64,000 bases of DNA from Larus michahellis. Its lineage: Eukaryota; Chordata; Aves; Charadriiformes; Laridae. A program made the position numbers and the translations under genes. This document shows, one piece after another, positions 25,801 through 40,800 of this stretch; within the stretch, counting starts at the first letter, position 1; every line of letters starts with the position of its first letter. The stretch lies in the NCBI RefSeq assembly GCF_964199755.1, contig NC_133897.1, forward strand, positions 68,938,661-69,002,660. The letters run 5' to 3'. The notes beneath the pieces are model-generated. The model saw only the letters and a list, made by a program, of their open reading frames with translations, did not search any database and was not told where the DNA came from.

Positions 25801-28800
25801 CAACCAAACACAAGCCCCTGGAGTCTGTGCCTGGGGAGCATCCTTGCCATAAATGCAGTCAGGTGTAAGGGGTTTCTGTATGTCACTTGGGGTAGAGCGT
25901 ATGGGATTTGTCAGTTAACTGAATAACCTGGCTTTTGGGTTTACATCAGAGTTCAGAGTGATCTTATGGACAGTCACCCTCTAGCAGCTTAATAACATGA
26001 ACACATTTAGAAATCTGTACACAGAAAATACTGTCAAGCTGCCCAAAACAGAAATACAGCGCTGCCCATCCTTGAAGTGAGATACCTGTGAAGTATTAGT
26101 TGTCTTTTTAAAATTTCCAGGTAACTGCTGATCTGTTAAGCAAGGTGAGGTTTTACACGTCTTGGTCAGATTCCAGCTGTTGCTACATTGATCATGCAAT
26201 GTCTCAAAACATTTATTCAATAGGTTAGGCCTGACCTGAGCTTATTGCATTTGCAGGACTAATGGTGCAGTCAAAATGCATGAATCTATACCTAAGAAGG
26301 CTTCAGATGGCTGACAGAATATATGTGATGAAGAGCCTTTTAATGTCTGCTTGGTATGCCTTCAGAATTGATGTTTTAGAGTTAGAATGAAGTAGAATAT
26401 CAGAGATCTTAAGGTCTTATTTTGGCTTTGTTTCGGTTTTGAGGCCTGTGAATGCTGAACAGTCCTGTTTGTTTAAAAACGCATTGTCTTGATCCATAGG
26501 GGATATGTAAGATCCCTGAAAGATGTTTTGATGTTTAGATTTAGCTGTTGAAAATGTTTCTTTCTCGAAGTCTGCGCTTTGTGTCATACAGTATGATGGT
26601 TTATTCTTTTGCAACTCCCCAACTGCACAATTAGTAGAGGTGATACTTGCTTGAAATTGTTAGACAGATAATGGAATGCAAAGAAGGAAGGAGAAGCGGA
26701 CCAGTGAAAGGGCGGAGTTTCACTGCTGACAGAGCTGCTCTCCATAAGGTTTTCCAGACAAATGAGAGAGGGCAAATGGTACTGCAGTTATGTAGTAGTC
26801 ATATGTGCAGAGGGACATGGAGGAAACACTGCTGGGGAAGCAGTCGTATAAAACACAACACTAGCAGCCCTTGACTCACCAGGCTCCTGATCAGTTGTCT
26901 TTAGGAGTACTTGAGGAAGATGATTCCTTGAGGGGGGAAAGGTGGGTTGCCTGGAGGATCAGGATGGAGCGAGGGAACATGGTTGGGCTTGTCCTTCCCA
27001 TTCACAGGGAGAAAAGAAAGCACCCAGTCTGTGGGATCGGCCAGGGATGATGCTGTTTCCTGCACTGTAACTTTGAGCTTCCTCAGGGAACTGCATGACT
27101 ATTTTTTTTTTTCCTCTTGAATTATGGGGGTGTTCTTGGTTTCTATTGGAATTCTCAAGAGATTTGCACTCAAGTCAAATCCTGACAATTGAAGGATGTG
27201 GGCCCTCATAGTTGTTGTATTTATTTTGCAACAAGCAGTAGTGGCTGTACAGGTGGGTAAAAGCAAACAAAAAACTCACAAAGCCCGTACCAACAGAACT
27301 GCTTACCCCTACTCACTCCCAGAAAGAGTCCTTTTCTTTCCTTTTCCTTTCAATTCCCAAGCTGGAATTTAGGTTAATCTTGACTTCCACATCTGCTCCG
27401 GTGTGTCTGTCAGTAATAGTTTCTGCCTGAGCGTGCAACTTCTGATATTGCCCCTTCCTCAGTTATCTACTGCCTGATAATGTTCTTAGTTTAAGCTATC
27501 TTTTTGCCTGTGACACTGCTTCAGATATGACAGTGCCAGAGGGCACCTTTTTTGACTGCAGACTGTTGCCTAGGCTTGCTGACCAAAGAGATGTTTGGTG
27601 CTGTTACAGAAGAGAGTGTCCCCGGAAAGGCACATTTGAAGTGACTTTGTCCCCATTTGTCCTACAAAGCCAGGATGGCAGCTTCTCACATGGTAGGTTG
27701 GCAAAGGGCCTGAAGAGGAGGAAAGCCAGAGGAAGCTCCCAAAAGTAGGTTTCCCTCAAATTTGGAAGGCAAAGAAACACTTTGGTTTGCCAACATGTGG
27801 TAAAGAAGATCTCTTTGGAAGACGTGTGATGTAGTGAGTATGTAAAGGAGAGCTGTCTGGAGGAAAGGCCTTTTGTCAAAGTATGAGGCAGGACAGGCTT
27901 GAGGCGCTCTCTGTGCGTGATAATGTTCTCAAGGGTGAGATTCCTGCCAAGGGTCTAGGGTTGTCACGCTGAAGGCACTAACTTAGGGGAGCCGCAGTCC
28001 CTGATCCTGCTGTTAGTGTCCCAACTGCTCAGACAGATCTTACCTGCATATTGAGCAGAGCTGGATGTGTGGCCACAAAGGCGGTTGCATAGTCTGTGTT
28101 ATGGACCCAGCTGGAGGTACAGCTCTTGGTGTGGTCCTCAGCATCCTCACAGGGTAGGGAGCCACAGCCCCTAACACTGCTGACACTCTCCCAGCTGCAC
28201 AGGGATCTTTTCTTTCTGTCCTTGTTGAAGGCAGAGATGGAGTTGCAGATGACTTGCATGCTCTCTTGTTTCCTCGCAGACTGGGAAACAGCAGTCCCTG
28301 GCATCGCTTCCACGTTCCCAGCTGCAGAGGGAGCTTTTCCTCTTGCCCACATCCAAGGCAGAACTGCTTTGGTTTCCTAGGGAGGCAACAGACTGCAGAG
28401 TGAAGGTGGAGCACCTGAAATATGAAGAGAAGTTGAGAGCTGGGACTGTTCAGCCTTGAGCAGAGACGGTTCAGGGGGATCTTACCAATGTATATAAATA
28501 ACTATGGCAGAGTGAAGAAGATGGAGCAAGGCTCTTTTCAGTGCCGTCCAGTGACAGGACAAGAGGCAATGGACACAAATTGAAATACAAGGAGTTCTAT
28601 TTAAACAATAAAAAAATCTTTTTCTTTTTTCCTGTCAGGATGGTCAAACATTGGAACAAGTTTTCCAGAGAGGTTATGGATTCTCTGTCCTTGGAGAATC
28701 CATAACCCTGACTGGCCATGGTCCTGAGCAGCCTGCTGTAGCTGACCCTGCTTTGGGAAGGGGGGGGGTCTGATTAGGCTATCTCCAGAGGTCCCTTTCC

Positions 28801-31800
28801 ACCTCAGCCATCCTGTGATACAAGTGTGCATTTTACCAACTTTCATAATCCTATTCAGTTAATAGATTATGTACAAATAATAGCAGTCAGTATGTTATGT
28901 CTTCATGGACTTACACACAATTGACAAAATGCTTTTCTCTAGATGTTAGGTCAGAAATAAGTCTTGAGAATGTAAGGAAAAACTATTGTCCTATTAAAAC
29001 TAATGTGTCATTGAAAGGTGATGGCCAAGGCTAACACAGTCCTGAGTTATTCCTGCAACACTTGCTGTGTCCTTTGCTGCAGTTCTGGTTTACTAACAAA
29101 GGTGGGTCAGTGAGAACAGCGCTACTGCTTGGTGATTGAAGAGAGATTTAGGGCATTTTATTAGTGGTGAGGAAATAAGAATGCATGAACAAGTTCTGGT
29201 CTGAGCAGATGTAGTAAGAGTCAAGGATTCTGCTATGTTTGTGTTATGTACAGCATGAAGACAATAGTACTCACCGTACAGACTTTCTGTCATTGGCTTT
29301 TAAAAGTTTATGACTATATTTAAACCTGTCCTACTCTTCTTTATTATTTTGAGAACTGATAGCCGTAGTTGTATTCCAGGTTACCTCATTTTGTGGACCA
29401 TAGCCTACACTGTTCTGCATCTGAGACTTGGAAAATGATTAGCATTTCTTCAAAAGTCTGATTAAAAAACACCAAAACCCAGTCCTCCTTTGATAGATAT
29501 TCTGTATATGAATAAAACCTCCTGGTAACGTAACTTAGTTGGCTCACTCTACATGCTGTTTAAAAACCAACATACCTCTAAATCTAGAAATGTGAAAAAT
29601 GGCTCACTTATGATGACTTTCCCTATAATTCATTTTTCAGGCTGCTGCACCTTCCCCTTCTTCAGACAAACTGGATTTCTCCACAGATGTGTCAGAGAAA
29701 ACCCAGACTCCCACAATGGCCCCAGAGAATGTCACTGAAGGTGGGATCATGCTACTTCCCACTAGTGCCGTGCCATCTGAGCTCATGCAGCAATTCGCAC
29801 CACCTGCTACTGCTGCTAAAGCAGGTAATGTTTCAACATAGCTGGAGATCTGAGGGTACCTGCAGGTTGCACAGTGGGTGGGGATGGCTTTACTACTCTC
29901 AGGCTTCTGACCGGTTGTTATGAGCTTGCGCTTTATCCAAATGTAACATCATTCCACTTTAAGCCTGTAGACCTACAGTAGCACTACAAACTCCAGACCC
30001 CTTAGGCAGTTACTTCTGAAGCAAAACTCTGACCGATTCCATCGTTATTGGGACATTATAACTCACACAAATACAGCAAAGTGAAAAACAGATTAAGAGC
30101 CTTTTTAAAATAGATTAATTTTTATACTTGGTGAGGAATACCTGAGGCTTTCTGGAGTTTCGTAGTAGTCTCTTCTAGACATACTGTTATTTTTGTGTGA
30201 CTCTTCAGAACATTGCTCCCTCCCAAACTCAGTAGGGTTCCCACTATATATAGTTGTCAGATATCATACAGCAACATAGATGTGACTTCAGGAAGCTCAA
30301 CCCTTTGATAGGGGAGGAGCCTAGCCCTTAGTAGGGGAGCACATGGCTTCCTCATCCTGGGGGAAAAAAAAAAGTTTTACTCTAATCTCAGAGTTCTGAG
30401 GAAGTTTATTAGTCTTCCAGCTGCAGAGCAAAAGTTTTTATTTTGAAAAGGACATGTTTAACCACTATGTCCTCTGCAGTTGTGTTAAATTCTGTGTGTA
30501 TGTTAGAGTATCTTCTTTCTCTTGCTGAGTTTCCTGCCTCTCTGTGCACTCTGAAAAAGGGTTAGAAGGGCCACAGGAAGCAGAGCAGCACAGATGTGTG
30601 TTCTTCTGCACTTCTGATGTACTGAGGGTTATGGAAAGCTAAGCCCTTTGCTTCCTGGTAGAGCAAGTCTGGTTTGGGACATTCTTGTAAGTTGGCCGTT
30701 AGATGTTTAGACATTAGTGGCTTTGGAGAACCTTTGTTCTGTGGGTTCCCAATGTTAAAGAAAGACATTTAAAACCTTTGAAATACAGGTCTATGGGAAT
30801 GTTTTCTGAAGTTGTGTTTTGGTATGTTTCTTTTGGGGACCGGATTTGTGGACTTTGGTGTTTTTGGGAGAGGAAAGAGTTCTCACAGATGAGAACTGGG
30901 AGTGTGCTCCTGCATGACAAATAGATTGAATGTGCAGTTCAGCTATGAAATAACACCTTTGCCCTGCTATACAAGTGGCATTTTTAAAAGGGATACTGAT
31001 CTGGACATTGAGGCATGCATCAAGTGCTACACAAACATAGAAATAGTGCTTCTTGGTGAAAGAAAACATGATATTAGAGTAACAATACCAATTATGTTAC
31101 CTTATTTAATGAGGTTTGTTCTGGCGCAGATGGCTTTTTTTTTCTTCTTCTGTAATTGTGTATTTTTTAATTCCTGAACTTCTAGCCAATTACTGATAAA
31201 AACACACGTACCAGGAATAATCAGAATGCTTTTCTCTAAAGCAGAAGTGGGGGAAAATAACACTTCATATTTGGGAAGAAGAAAAATTTTGATTTGGCAA
31301 AAGGTGAAGGAGCCATAGTCATTATTCTGATAGATTAATATTTGATTATGTATTGAGGATTTTTTTTTACTTATCCTTGACTATTCACTGTAGAGTGTCT
31401 GTCAAATTTTACTTAATCCATTACAAATAATATATTGAAGATGCTAAATTTATATCCGTTCCATTTATTAAAACATAATGTACTCGTTCTATCTTAGATG
31501 CAGTAAAAGAACTGATTGTGTCTGCTGGAGATAACATACAAGTGGTGCTACCCAAAAATGAGGTTGAACTGAATGCCTTTGTTGTCCCACCACCACCTAC
31601 AGGTGAGTTTTGAATGGCCTTGGCATACAAGGAGATGCACACACTACCATCCTGTAATTGCAGACAAGTCCTGAGTTACGCATCTCAGGATAAAAGCGTC
31701 GTTCTCATGTCCTACTACTACCTTTTTTGTGGCTCCAACTGCAGAGATTTCCTCCTTTGGATTTTAGAGAGTCTTCTTTTTTTTTTAAGTGGCTTTTGTT

Positions 31801-34800
31801 TTCAGAACCTGAACTCAGTAGCCAGATGGGCCAACAGAAAGCCTGTAGTTTCTACCAAAAGATGATGTAGCCCAGGTTATAGTGTCTTTCTGTAAAGCAG
31901 AGGGGAGGAAAAGTAGGTTCTAAATGTAACACTTACCTTAAAACTACCAGCTTCCGAACTACAGCAGCAAAGAATACGTATTTCATAGGTAGCTACGTAA
32001 AACGCATTTAATTCACATGAAGCTGGTTTTTGTGGAGAAGTCAATTACTTGTGAAGTCCATTACATCCTTGCTGCTTTACCAACTTACAATACACTGTGG
32101 AAGTTAAACATATTTGTGCTGCTTTGTTTTGCAGGCTTAAACAGTAGCAGTCGTGATTTCCTACTGTAGCATTTTATCTGACGGAGGGGGAACTTGATTT
32201 CTTTGTTTCCTGGCTTACCTTGAAGGCGAAGCTGATTACTGCTGTGTTATTTTTCTTAGAAACAGCCTACATCTATGAGTGGAGCTTAATCAGTCACCCT
32301 GCTGACTATGGTGGTGAAATGGAGCGCAGGCACAGCCAGACCTTGAAGCTCTCTCATGTAAGTGAGCTGTAAACTCAGGCTCATTGTGTTTCTTGCGTTC
32401 CTTTCGCAGGAACCTAGCCTGTGGGGAAGGGCATCTTGATTCAGGGAGTTCCAATGACTGCCAGAGCCTCTTCATTTGCATGTGTCACCAAATCTTTGCC
32501 AGATTAGAAGTTTAGATTAGAAGCTCTAATAATTTTCTAAGATAGAGTAAAAATTCCTAAGTGTTTGCTTCATATTCCCCACTTTTGGGCAGTGACTGGT
32601 GTCCTTTTGTGTACGTGTTTATAAAAGGAGCTCTAGGTTTCAGGTATCCAGATTTTTCTCTGTTTACAATGTGTTTGGCAGATGTCTGCATAGTGCTTTT
32701 ATTTAATTCAATATGTAATGCGATTTGTTCTGTGTTTGTCTCAGTTATCAGTGGGCCTTTATGCCTTCAAAGTGACGGTTTCTGGTGAAAATGCCTTTGG
32801 TGAAGGTTTTGTAAATGTCACAGTCAAACCAGGTAAATCAGTTGGGTAAAATAATAAAATTAATTTCTTTAACACAAGTAGTTGTACAACAAGCTTATCT
32901 AATACTCTAATTACTGTCTGTCAAGAACATCTGGTAGTCCAGTCTTGCAGAGACGTTTCATATCTTAGTGTCTATAAATCATTTTATGGAAGTAGAGTTA
33001 AGGATCTTGCTCACTGTGTTTAAGTGCTCTCTGGTCTCATATCCTCCTCAGGCAAGGCCTCAGATAAAATCATGCCACCTTTTGTGGTCCCCTTCTCCAG
33101 TACAGCTGGGAACAGCATTTAGTTGCTGAATTGGCTCTAGTTGCAAGTTACGGTGCACAGGTCTGATCTAAATTATACCAGTTAAAAGTGGCCGCAGTGC
33201 AAGATGGCTGTGTCAGCGCACAGTAACCTTCAGTAACCTTTTCTCTGCCTTGTCCAAAAAGGACAGCAGATACTGCACAGCTGTCAATCCTAGATTTAAA
33301 TCACTGGGGACTATTGATCTTCAGAGTTAACAGATTAGTTTTGCCTGACCTTTCACTCCTTCTTTTTTTTTCTTTTTTCTCTTCCCCTGTCTTTCTCACA
33401 GCAGTCAGAGTTAACCAGCCGCCTCTTGCTGTTGCTTCACCCAAAGTACAAGAAGTTTCTTTGCCTACAGCTTCGACCTTCATTGATGGCAGTCGTATGT
33501 ACTGGACCAGCCTGTGCTTATATCCTGTATTTTTAATATACAGTTACAACATTATTGTTTGTCAGTTACAGGTGAAATTCCTTCTTCTCGCTCTACTCAG
33601 AAGTTCCCTGAATCATGATTTGTTTCAGGGATTTGAGTCCAGTTATAAATCATTTCAATAAATAAAAAAAGTGATAAAATGTAGAATTCCACATGGGGGT
33701 TGAGATACGGTGTATTGGAGGCTGCTGCATCCAAACAGCAGCTACTCTTTCAGTTTCTTCCTGCCCTGCCCAGAACAGGCCTCTGTGCCAGTACAGCTGG
33801 GGGCATGGTAGAGAGCTCTAGGGTATGATGAGATGTTATAATTGCGATCATAATTACTGAGAGCAGACGAGTTGAAGTGTGCAGAGTTTGAGACTTGATT
33901 TTTATTTGTGTGTGTGTATGAAGAATTTTTTGTTTGTTTAGATAAACCATACCACATGTGACTTGGAATCTGTGGTTTAACAGCTATGGTACATGAATCT
34001 CGTTCAAATATGCTTGAAAAGATAATTATAGAAAACTGGTTAGGGATCAGTGTATGAAAGACTTTACTGTTCATTCCACCAATTGCTACAAGAAACTGAT
34101 ACATTTTTTTTTTAAATGAATATAGAAAGTATAGATGATATGAAGATAGTGAGTTACCACTGGGAGGAAATTAAAGGTCCTTTGCGAGAGCAGAAAGCAT
34201 CTGCTGACACACCTGTCTTGCACTTGTCTAACCTTGTTCCTGGAAACTACACTTTCAGGTACCTGCACCGATGTTTTCCTCTGGGATTTTAACTATTTCT
34301 GTGATGTCAACTAAATGTTTGTTTCTCTTTGTGCACACGTGTACCTCCTCAAACTAAAAACTTTGTTTTTCTTTTGCATGCTCTTGCCCTTCGTTTTGCC
34401 CAGCGGAGAGACATATGGAGTAGTTCTATTAAAAAGTGCTTGCAGTGATTTTGTGATATTGGTGTAGTGATAGTTTACAGCACAAAGTTACGCAAAACAT
34501 GGTATCAGAAATTAAATACCTCCCATTTCCAGCAACAATAACTGTGACAAAACTTTTTTTTTTTTTCGCCGACTTAGTTGTTGGCAAGTGTCCTGAGATG
34601 ATACTCTGCAGTCAGGCTGTGAAAGTCATCCCCTGAAGGGTGGTGGCAGACAGAACAATATTGGAAGACTGATCCTTGCAAGGCATTGTTGTGTGCTGAT
34701 TTTAATAAGAGTCATTCTGTTCTTCATTAAAAGCTTTGCTTTGCTACTGTTTTCCTCCATTTATGCATTGCTGAAGCTAGGTTTTGTCCAGTAATGGAAG

Positions 34801-37800
34801 CAATGTTTGTGGTTCTGGGTGCTTTAAAATCAGAGTTAATTTTCTGAACTTTTTAACTTAAAGCCTGGTCCACGCAGAGGCAGACTTCCCACTGACCCAG
34901 ATTGGGTTATTTGGCTGCCAGTGGGTAACAGCCTACCAGTCAATATATTATGTATCAGCGTAGTATCAGCAGAATGTTGAAGCCAGCATACGTATACATT
35001 AAATGTGTTGCTTTGCATAAGCTTCACCAAAAATTGCATAGCTTCAACTTTCATTCTGTGTTCTGTACTGGAATTGTTCCTTATTGTACAGTGGCAGAAA
35101 TGAGTGTGGGATTTTTTTCTGTATTAAAAAGGGCAGAGCTTGTTTACAAGCAATGTTCTAAATGTGTTCCAAATGCTAGGGAATTAAGAAATCACTTGCT
35201 ATATCTGTGCACCTTTGCGGGAGGTTGAGGTACTTGAACAACAGAGCTATGTGTTCAAGCTTAGAGGAAATTAACTGGCCAACAATATCTAGTGCTCCTG
35301 ATACGCATGGATGTGCACCCACTGCAAAAGTATGTGTTCCCTAATGACATAATTAATGACCACTAGTTTTGTTCCCACTTGGGCAAAGCTTCAAGAGTGG
35401 TTCCCTTCCATTTGGTCAGCTGTATGCATTTTTTGCAGCAGAGGTGAATTAGGGATGTAGTCAGTTACCAGTCTGTGGAGGGCAGTCTTTCATCGCTTTC
35501 AGGTGTCTGCAGCAGTCTTGCTTTAAGATGATTTATCATTGTGTTTGAGAGCCAATAGTGTTTTTTTAAACCCTGTACTTTTTTAGTTTTGTGACTTGAC
35601 ATCTTCAAAAATCTGAGCTGATATTAAGCTGCGTTAAAATTAGTAATAGTGTGCCACAAAGAAATAAGAAGTTATGATCTGCTACTGTGCTATAAGCATT
35701 GCTTCTGAACATCCAGAGTAGTTTTGGACGTAGGTGTTAATAGGGACTATTCCACTATGGCCAGTGAATGAAATCCCTGGTTTTTACTGAATACTTTTTT
35801 TTCAAGAATTTGCAGTGAAATTTGCTTGAAATTGATGAAGTTGCCATTGACTGCCGGGAAAGGATTTTCATCTGGGATCCAGAATAACTAGGCTTTTTTT
35901 TTTTTTTTCTCCTTAAAGATTGAAAGCTGTGTTTGAAAACAATCTTCTGAATTTCTTTCCTACCTTTGTTGAAGGATATGTGTTTCTGAAGCAGAAATTT
36001 GTATAATCTAATCAATGGCTCTGTTGTAGGTGGTATTTGAAAAAGAGCGAGAAAAAGTTAACCTTTGAATTTAGGACTTGGCAGAAGTCCATCTTAACAG
36101 ATTTACAATATTGTTTTTTCTGTTGTAGACTCACAGTGATTGATTCAGATGGAGCAGCCAACTCCACCATTGCATCTCTGACTGTCAACAAACCAGTGGA
36201 TTACCCACCTATTGCCAATGCAGGACCTAATCAGGCAGTCACCTTGCCCCAGAACTTCATCACGCTGAATGGAAACCAGAGCAGTGACGACCATGAAATT
36301 GTCAGCTATGAATGGTCACTCAGTCCCAAAAGCAAAGGCAAGGTTGTAGCAATGCAGGTATGTCTGTTTCTCCTTGCATAGGATTGGAAACCTCTTTTTA
36401 TCTTTGCCTCTAACATGAGGAAACACATACCTAAGTAACGGCTCAGAAGCACCAAAATATCTTGTGTTGTTACTTTTTTTTTTTTCTCCCTTCTTTGATG
36501 TTTTCAGCTCTTATTTTAGATACTACTTTTAATTACTCCTCATAATTTTTTTTTTTATTCCTCATGGCCATTTCTGATTCCTGCTGTTATTTGTTCCCTG
36601 GTGGTTTGGAAAGACTTTGATTTAACAACGTCTGTTCTTGGACCCTAGAGCTTCTCCACAGGTTTCCATCTTCTGAGACACTGGACATGCTGAAAACTGT
36701 TTTAGGGAGGATATGGGTGTAGTCAGGGTTTTCTTGTAACACTTTCTTCTGGAGAAAGTAGGACTCAAACAGAAAATTAATTTTCTGAGTGAAAGATGAC
36801 AAGATTTTTGGCAGTGTTAGGCAGCCTTGCTCTGTGGTGGGTCTTTTATGCTCACTAAAACATGGGTTTCCTATGAAGGTTAACTGAATTTATTCTCTTA
36901 TTTTCATGGCTGTATTATTATTTTTTTAAAAGTCTGAGAAAAGTTAATAAAAATTTGCAGTGGCCTTGCACTCAGTAAATTGGAGATTCTTGTAGCTCTG
37001 TAAGCAGTTGAGAAAATTAATGTAATGAAGCCAGCTGAAATTCAGAAGCCATTTTTTATAAGACACTTGATTTCTGCTATGTTGCAAATGCTTTAGACCT
37101 TCAGGACTGGAAAGAGATCCCTTTGTAGATCTGTTTAGGAAAGGAGTAATATTGATTCAAGCATATACTATAGAGGCAATTACAAAACTATAGAAGGGCT
37201 TATAGCATAATGGGTTATTTTTGTTCTTTTACTAAGACAAACACTTTCCAAAAGCATCCATGCAACCTGAGCTTGTAGTTTTTAAGAGCTGTTCAATCTT
37301 AAAGCAACCTTCCTGAAAGAAGGATGTGACTGCTTGAGATATCTAATGAATTTATTGGGTATTTAATGTGGAAATACAAGAGCATTTTACAGTTTCTTTT
37401 CAAGAGCCTAGTAATCTTATTTATGTTCCTAAAGCTGAGGATGCTGGGCTCAAGTGTGTTACATGGTATCCATAGTTAGAGTGCAATGTAACAAGTAGCT
37501 CTGCTGGTTAGTTAATCATTGAGTTGTCTTGTTTAATATGTTTTTTCCATAAGCCTGTCTGGCTGGGAGCAAGTCAAGCTTCGTTGTGCATTTACCAATT
37601 TTTATAAATACTATATTAAAGAATATCACAATGTTTGTTTTTAAAATATCTCTAAGGAAATGGAATAAGTTGTAGCAATTTCCATCAGTGTTTAATTTCC
37701 TAACTGAGAAAGTTAATGTCCCATATGTTTCACAATTATTGTTGTTCAGAAATAATGCAGCAATTATACCAACGTAAGAAATTACGGTTTATTGTCTACA

Positions 37801-40800
37801 GATATTTCTCAGGTTGGTAGGGACAGTTGCAATAGTGAATACGTTATATCTGTGCATCAAATTTCAAGTCTTCTTGTCTACAAGGTGCTTAAACTGTTTG
37901 CTGAAACACTGTATTTATGAATTAAAACAAATTTTATCTCTTCCTCACGTTTGCTCTGTAAGGCCTTTCATAGTCCACCAGTGTTTTTGTTTTATCTTGG
38001 GCTCTCTGTCTTTGTAAATGCCGTGTAGGGAGTGCGGACGCCATACCTCCAGTTATCTGCAATGCAGGAAGGAGATTATACGTTTCAGCTGACTGTCACA
38101 GACTCTGCAAGGCAGCGGTCCACCGCTGAGGTGACACTGATCGTACAGCCTGGTAAGTCTGCTGCAGGCACATCTGGGTCCCTCAGGGGTGGGCCAGCCT
38201 GATGCCTTACCACTGTCCTCAAATGCCTGATCTCCCTGCATTGCATCACTGAGATGGTGGTCTGAATGTCCTGTATCCCTGCATCAAGGACTCTTCCACC
38301 TCTATTTTCTGTCAAAGCAAACAGAACAAACATAGACTCATAAAAAAAGTCCAGGTGGTGATTCTGAGGGCTCGCACCAGCCTGATCACATAAGGCAACT
38401 GCACAGAGATGTCTTTGAGTGTCCTTCTAAAATCTAACATGTAGCTCTTGAGTTTAATATCCTACAAAGTCTGTTTTGCAAAGCTGTTCAGAGTATCAAT
38501 CAGTGCTCTGCTCTTTTCTTACTGTTTTGCAGTTCTCCTTCAAGAATCCTTGGTGAATTGAATTCTCACTAGAATTGCATTGTACTTTGCAGGGAAAAGT
38601 GTCAAGCAAGGAATTTTCAAAAGCTACATCTTTCACACATTTGCTTAGATTTGGGAGATGAGTGATGAATTTGGCCCAAGTGATCCAGGCCTCATGAGAG
38701 ATTTTTTTTTAATGCTTTTTCTTTTTTTTTGTAATGTGCTTGCCTTCCTGTCTCGCATTCCACTATGGGGCAATGTTTTATCTTCCTATTGTTGCTTATT
38801 ACACATCTTTTTGTAGATGACCCCTTCTGGGAAAACTTTACAGCAGGCACTTAGTGCAGAAATCAAGAACATGGATTGGAAGTACAGTGTGTGGTGGTGC
38901 CTTTTAGACCCATTACAGTGTGGAACTAGAAAGATGCTACTGCTGAAGTCAGGTCTAAGGGTGAATAAATATCCAGGAAAATGGTAGGATTGCCAGTTTC
39001 ACCATGCCACAAAAGCAGAGGTTGAAAACAGAATAATAGGTTGTATACTTCTGCACTAAATCCTCAAAGACTCTAAATTGGCATTAACTTAGTGGTGTTG
39101 TGCTGACCTTGAGCAGTAGAAAACCTGGGCCAGTATCATCTTCAAGGACAGAGAGTCATGTTTGTGTGGGTGGTTTTGAAAGGGATGCAGTGGTGGAGCC
39201 AGGAGAATATCCCACCACTCTTGTTATAAAACATTTCATACAGTGCAAAAAAATGCTGCGAAACTTTTTGAGTGTGTCTGTGCCTTCAGATATGACTGTG
39301 AAAAAGGGAAATACTTGCTGTGGGATACGGTTTGGTGCAGACCTGGTCTCTCCCACCTAGTATTTTCTGCTGGCTTGTGCATGTTATGCTTGTTATTTGT
39401 ACCTTTGAGCCAATATGTCATATTTGTAATATAATATTCTGTGTAAAATCTTTCCTCTGATTGGCAATCCTTGCCACTGACTACCTAGCAAATGTTATGC
39501 ACTAAATATTATTTTTACAGAAAATAACAGTCCTCCAGTAGCAGTGGCTGGCCCTGACAAGGAATTGACCTTCCCAGTAGAAAGTACTACACTGGATGGA
39601 AGCAAAAGCCAAGATGACCAAGGCATTGTCTTCTATCATTGGGAAAATATCAGGTATCTAGAGATTTTACTAATCTCCTGTAAAACAGAGAACAAAGTGA
39701 AAGTCATTGGGTGCCAGAGCCTCTTATGCAATCGTGTTGGGTGATGCACTGTTTGAGAGGTGCTTTGAGGATCTTTCCACTGAGGTGGTAATAGGATAAG
39801 ACACAGGAATTTTAAGTTCAACTTGGAAAGCTTAGGCAATCTCTGCCTGTGTTTTGCGATGTGTCATTTTGAGGCCTACTGTTGTAAAGTTAAGAGAAAA
39901 TGACAGGAAATTCCATGTCTCCAGTTAAAAAACGAGTATCAGGCTTGGGTACCCTCCCGTAATGTACAAAGTTTTCCCATCAGTGCTGAGTACTAGGGTT
40001 TCTCAGTCACTTGTTTATTGAATAATAAAGTGAATTGACAATCTGTTTAGCCTGAGCTTTCGATAGTAGGTGACTAAAGCACTCTTGCATGATAATTGAA
40101 AATATTTTACAAAAGTCTGTAATTGTATGTTTATGTGAAAAACTATTTCATCCTTAATAAAAGGACAAGGTATTAGCTCATGCAACTGTCATAACTGGTA
40201 CAGGAAGAGGTTTGCTGACACCCTGTACATATTGTGAGTGGCTCTTAGAGCAACGCTGTTTGATTGCTCCCATGAAATAGTACAGCAAGGAGACCGAACT
40301 TCTGGGGTGCCCTTTCTAATCTTCTGTTAACTGGGTATGTGATGCTTGGCGCTTTGAATGTCTTGAAAAATTGGATTTATGAATTCTCTGAACTAAACTC
40401 ATGTCTCATATAGTTCTTTAACCATCATAAAAGCAAATGGTGTGAGTGACGCTGCTGAAAGAACAATTTGGCTGGCTGTGCAGGATTATTTTTCTGAGAT
40501 GTTTTGTTTCAGTGGACCCAGCTCTGTACAGATGGAAAACGGTGACAAAGCAATAGCAACTGTGACTGGTCTTCAGGTTGGTACCTATCGCTTCAGGCTG
40601 ACCGTGAAAGACCAACAGGGCTTAAGCAGTGCATCTGTGCTATCTATTACTGTGAAGGAAGGTAAGCCTAGTTGCTGCTTCTTAGGATAGTGTAGGCAAC
40701 TTGCCAGTTAATTCAGTCACTGACAGAATGTAAAGGAAATCGGGCCACAAAGGAATAATGTATTTGTTGTTCTATTTCAAGGGTATTCAAGAAGAGTTAC

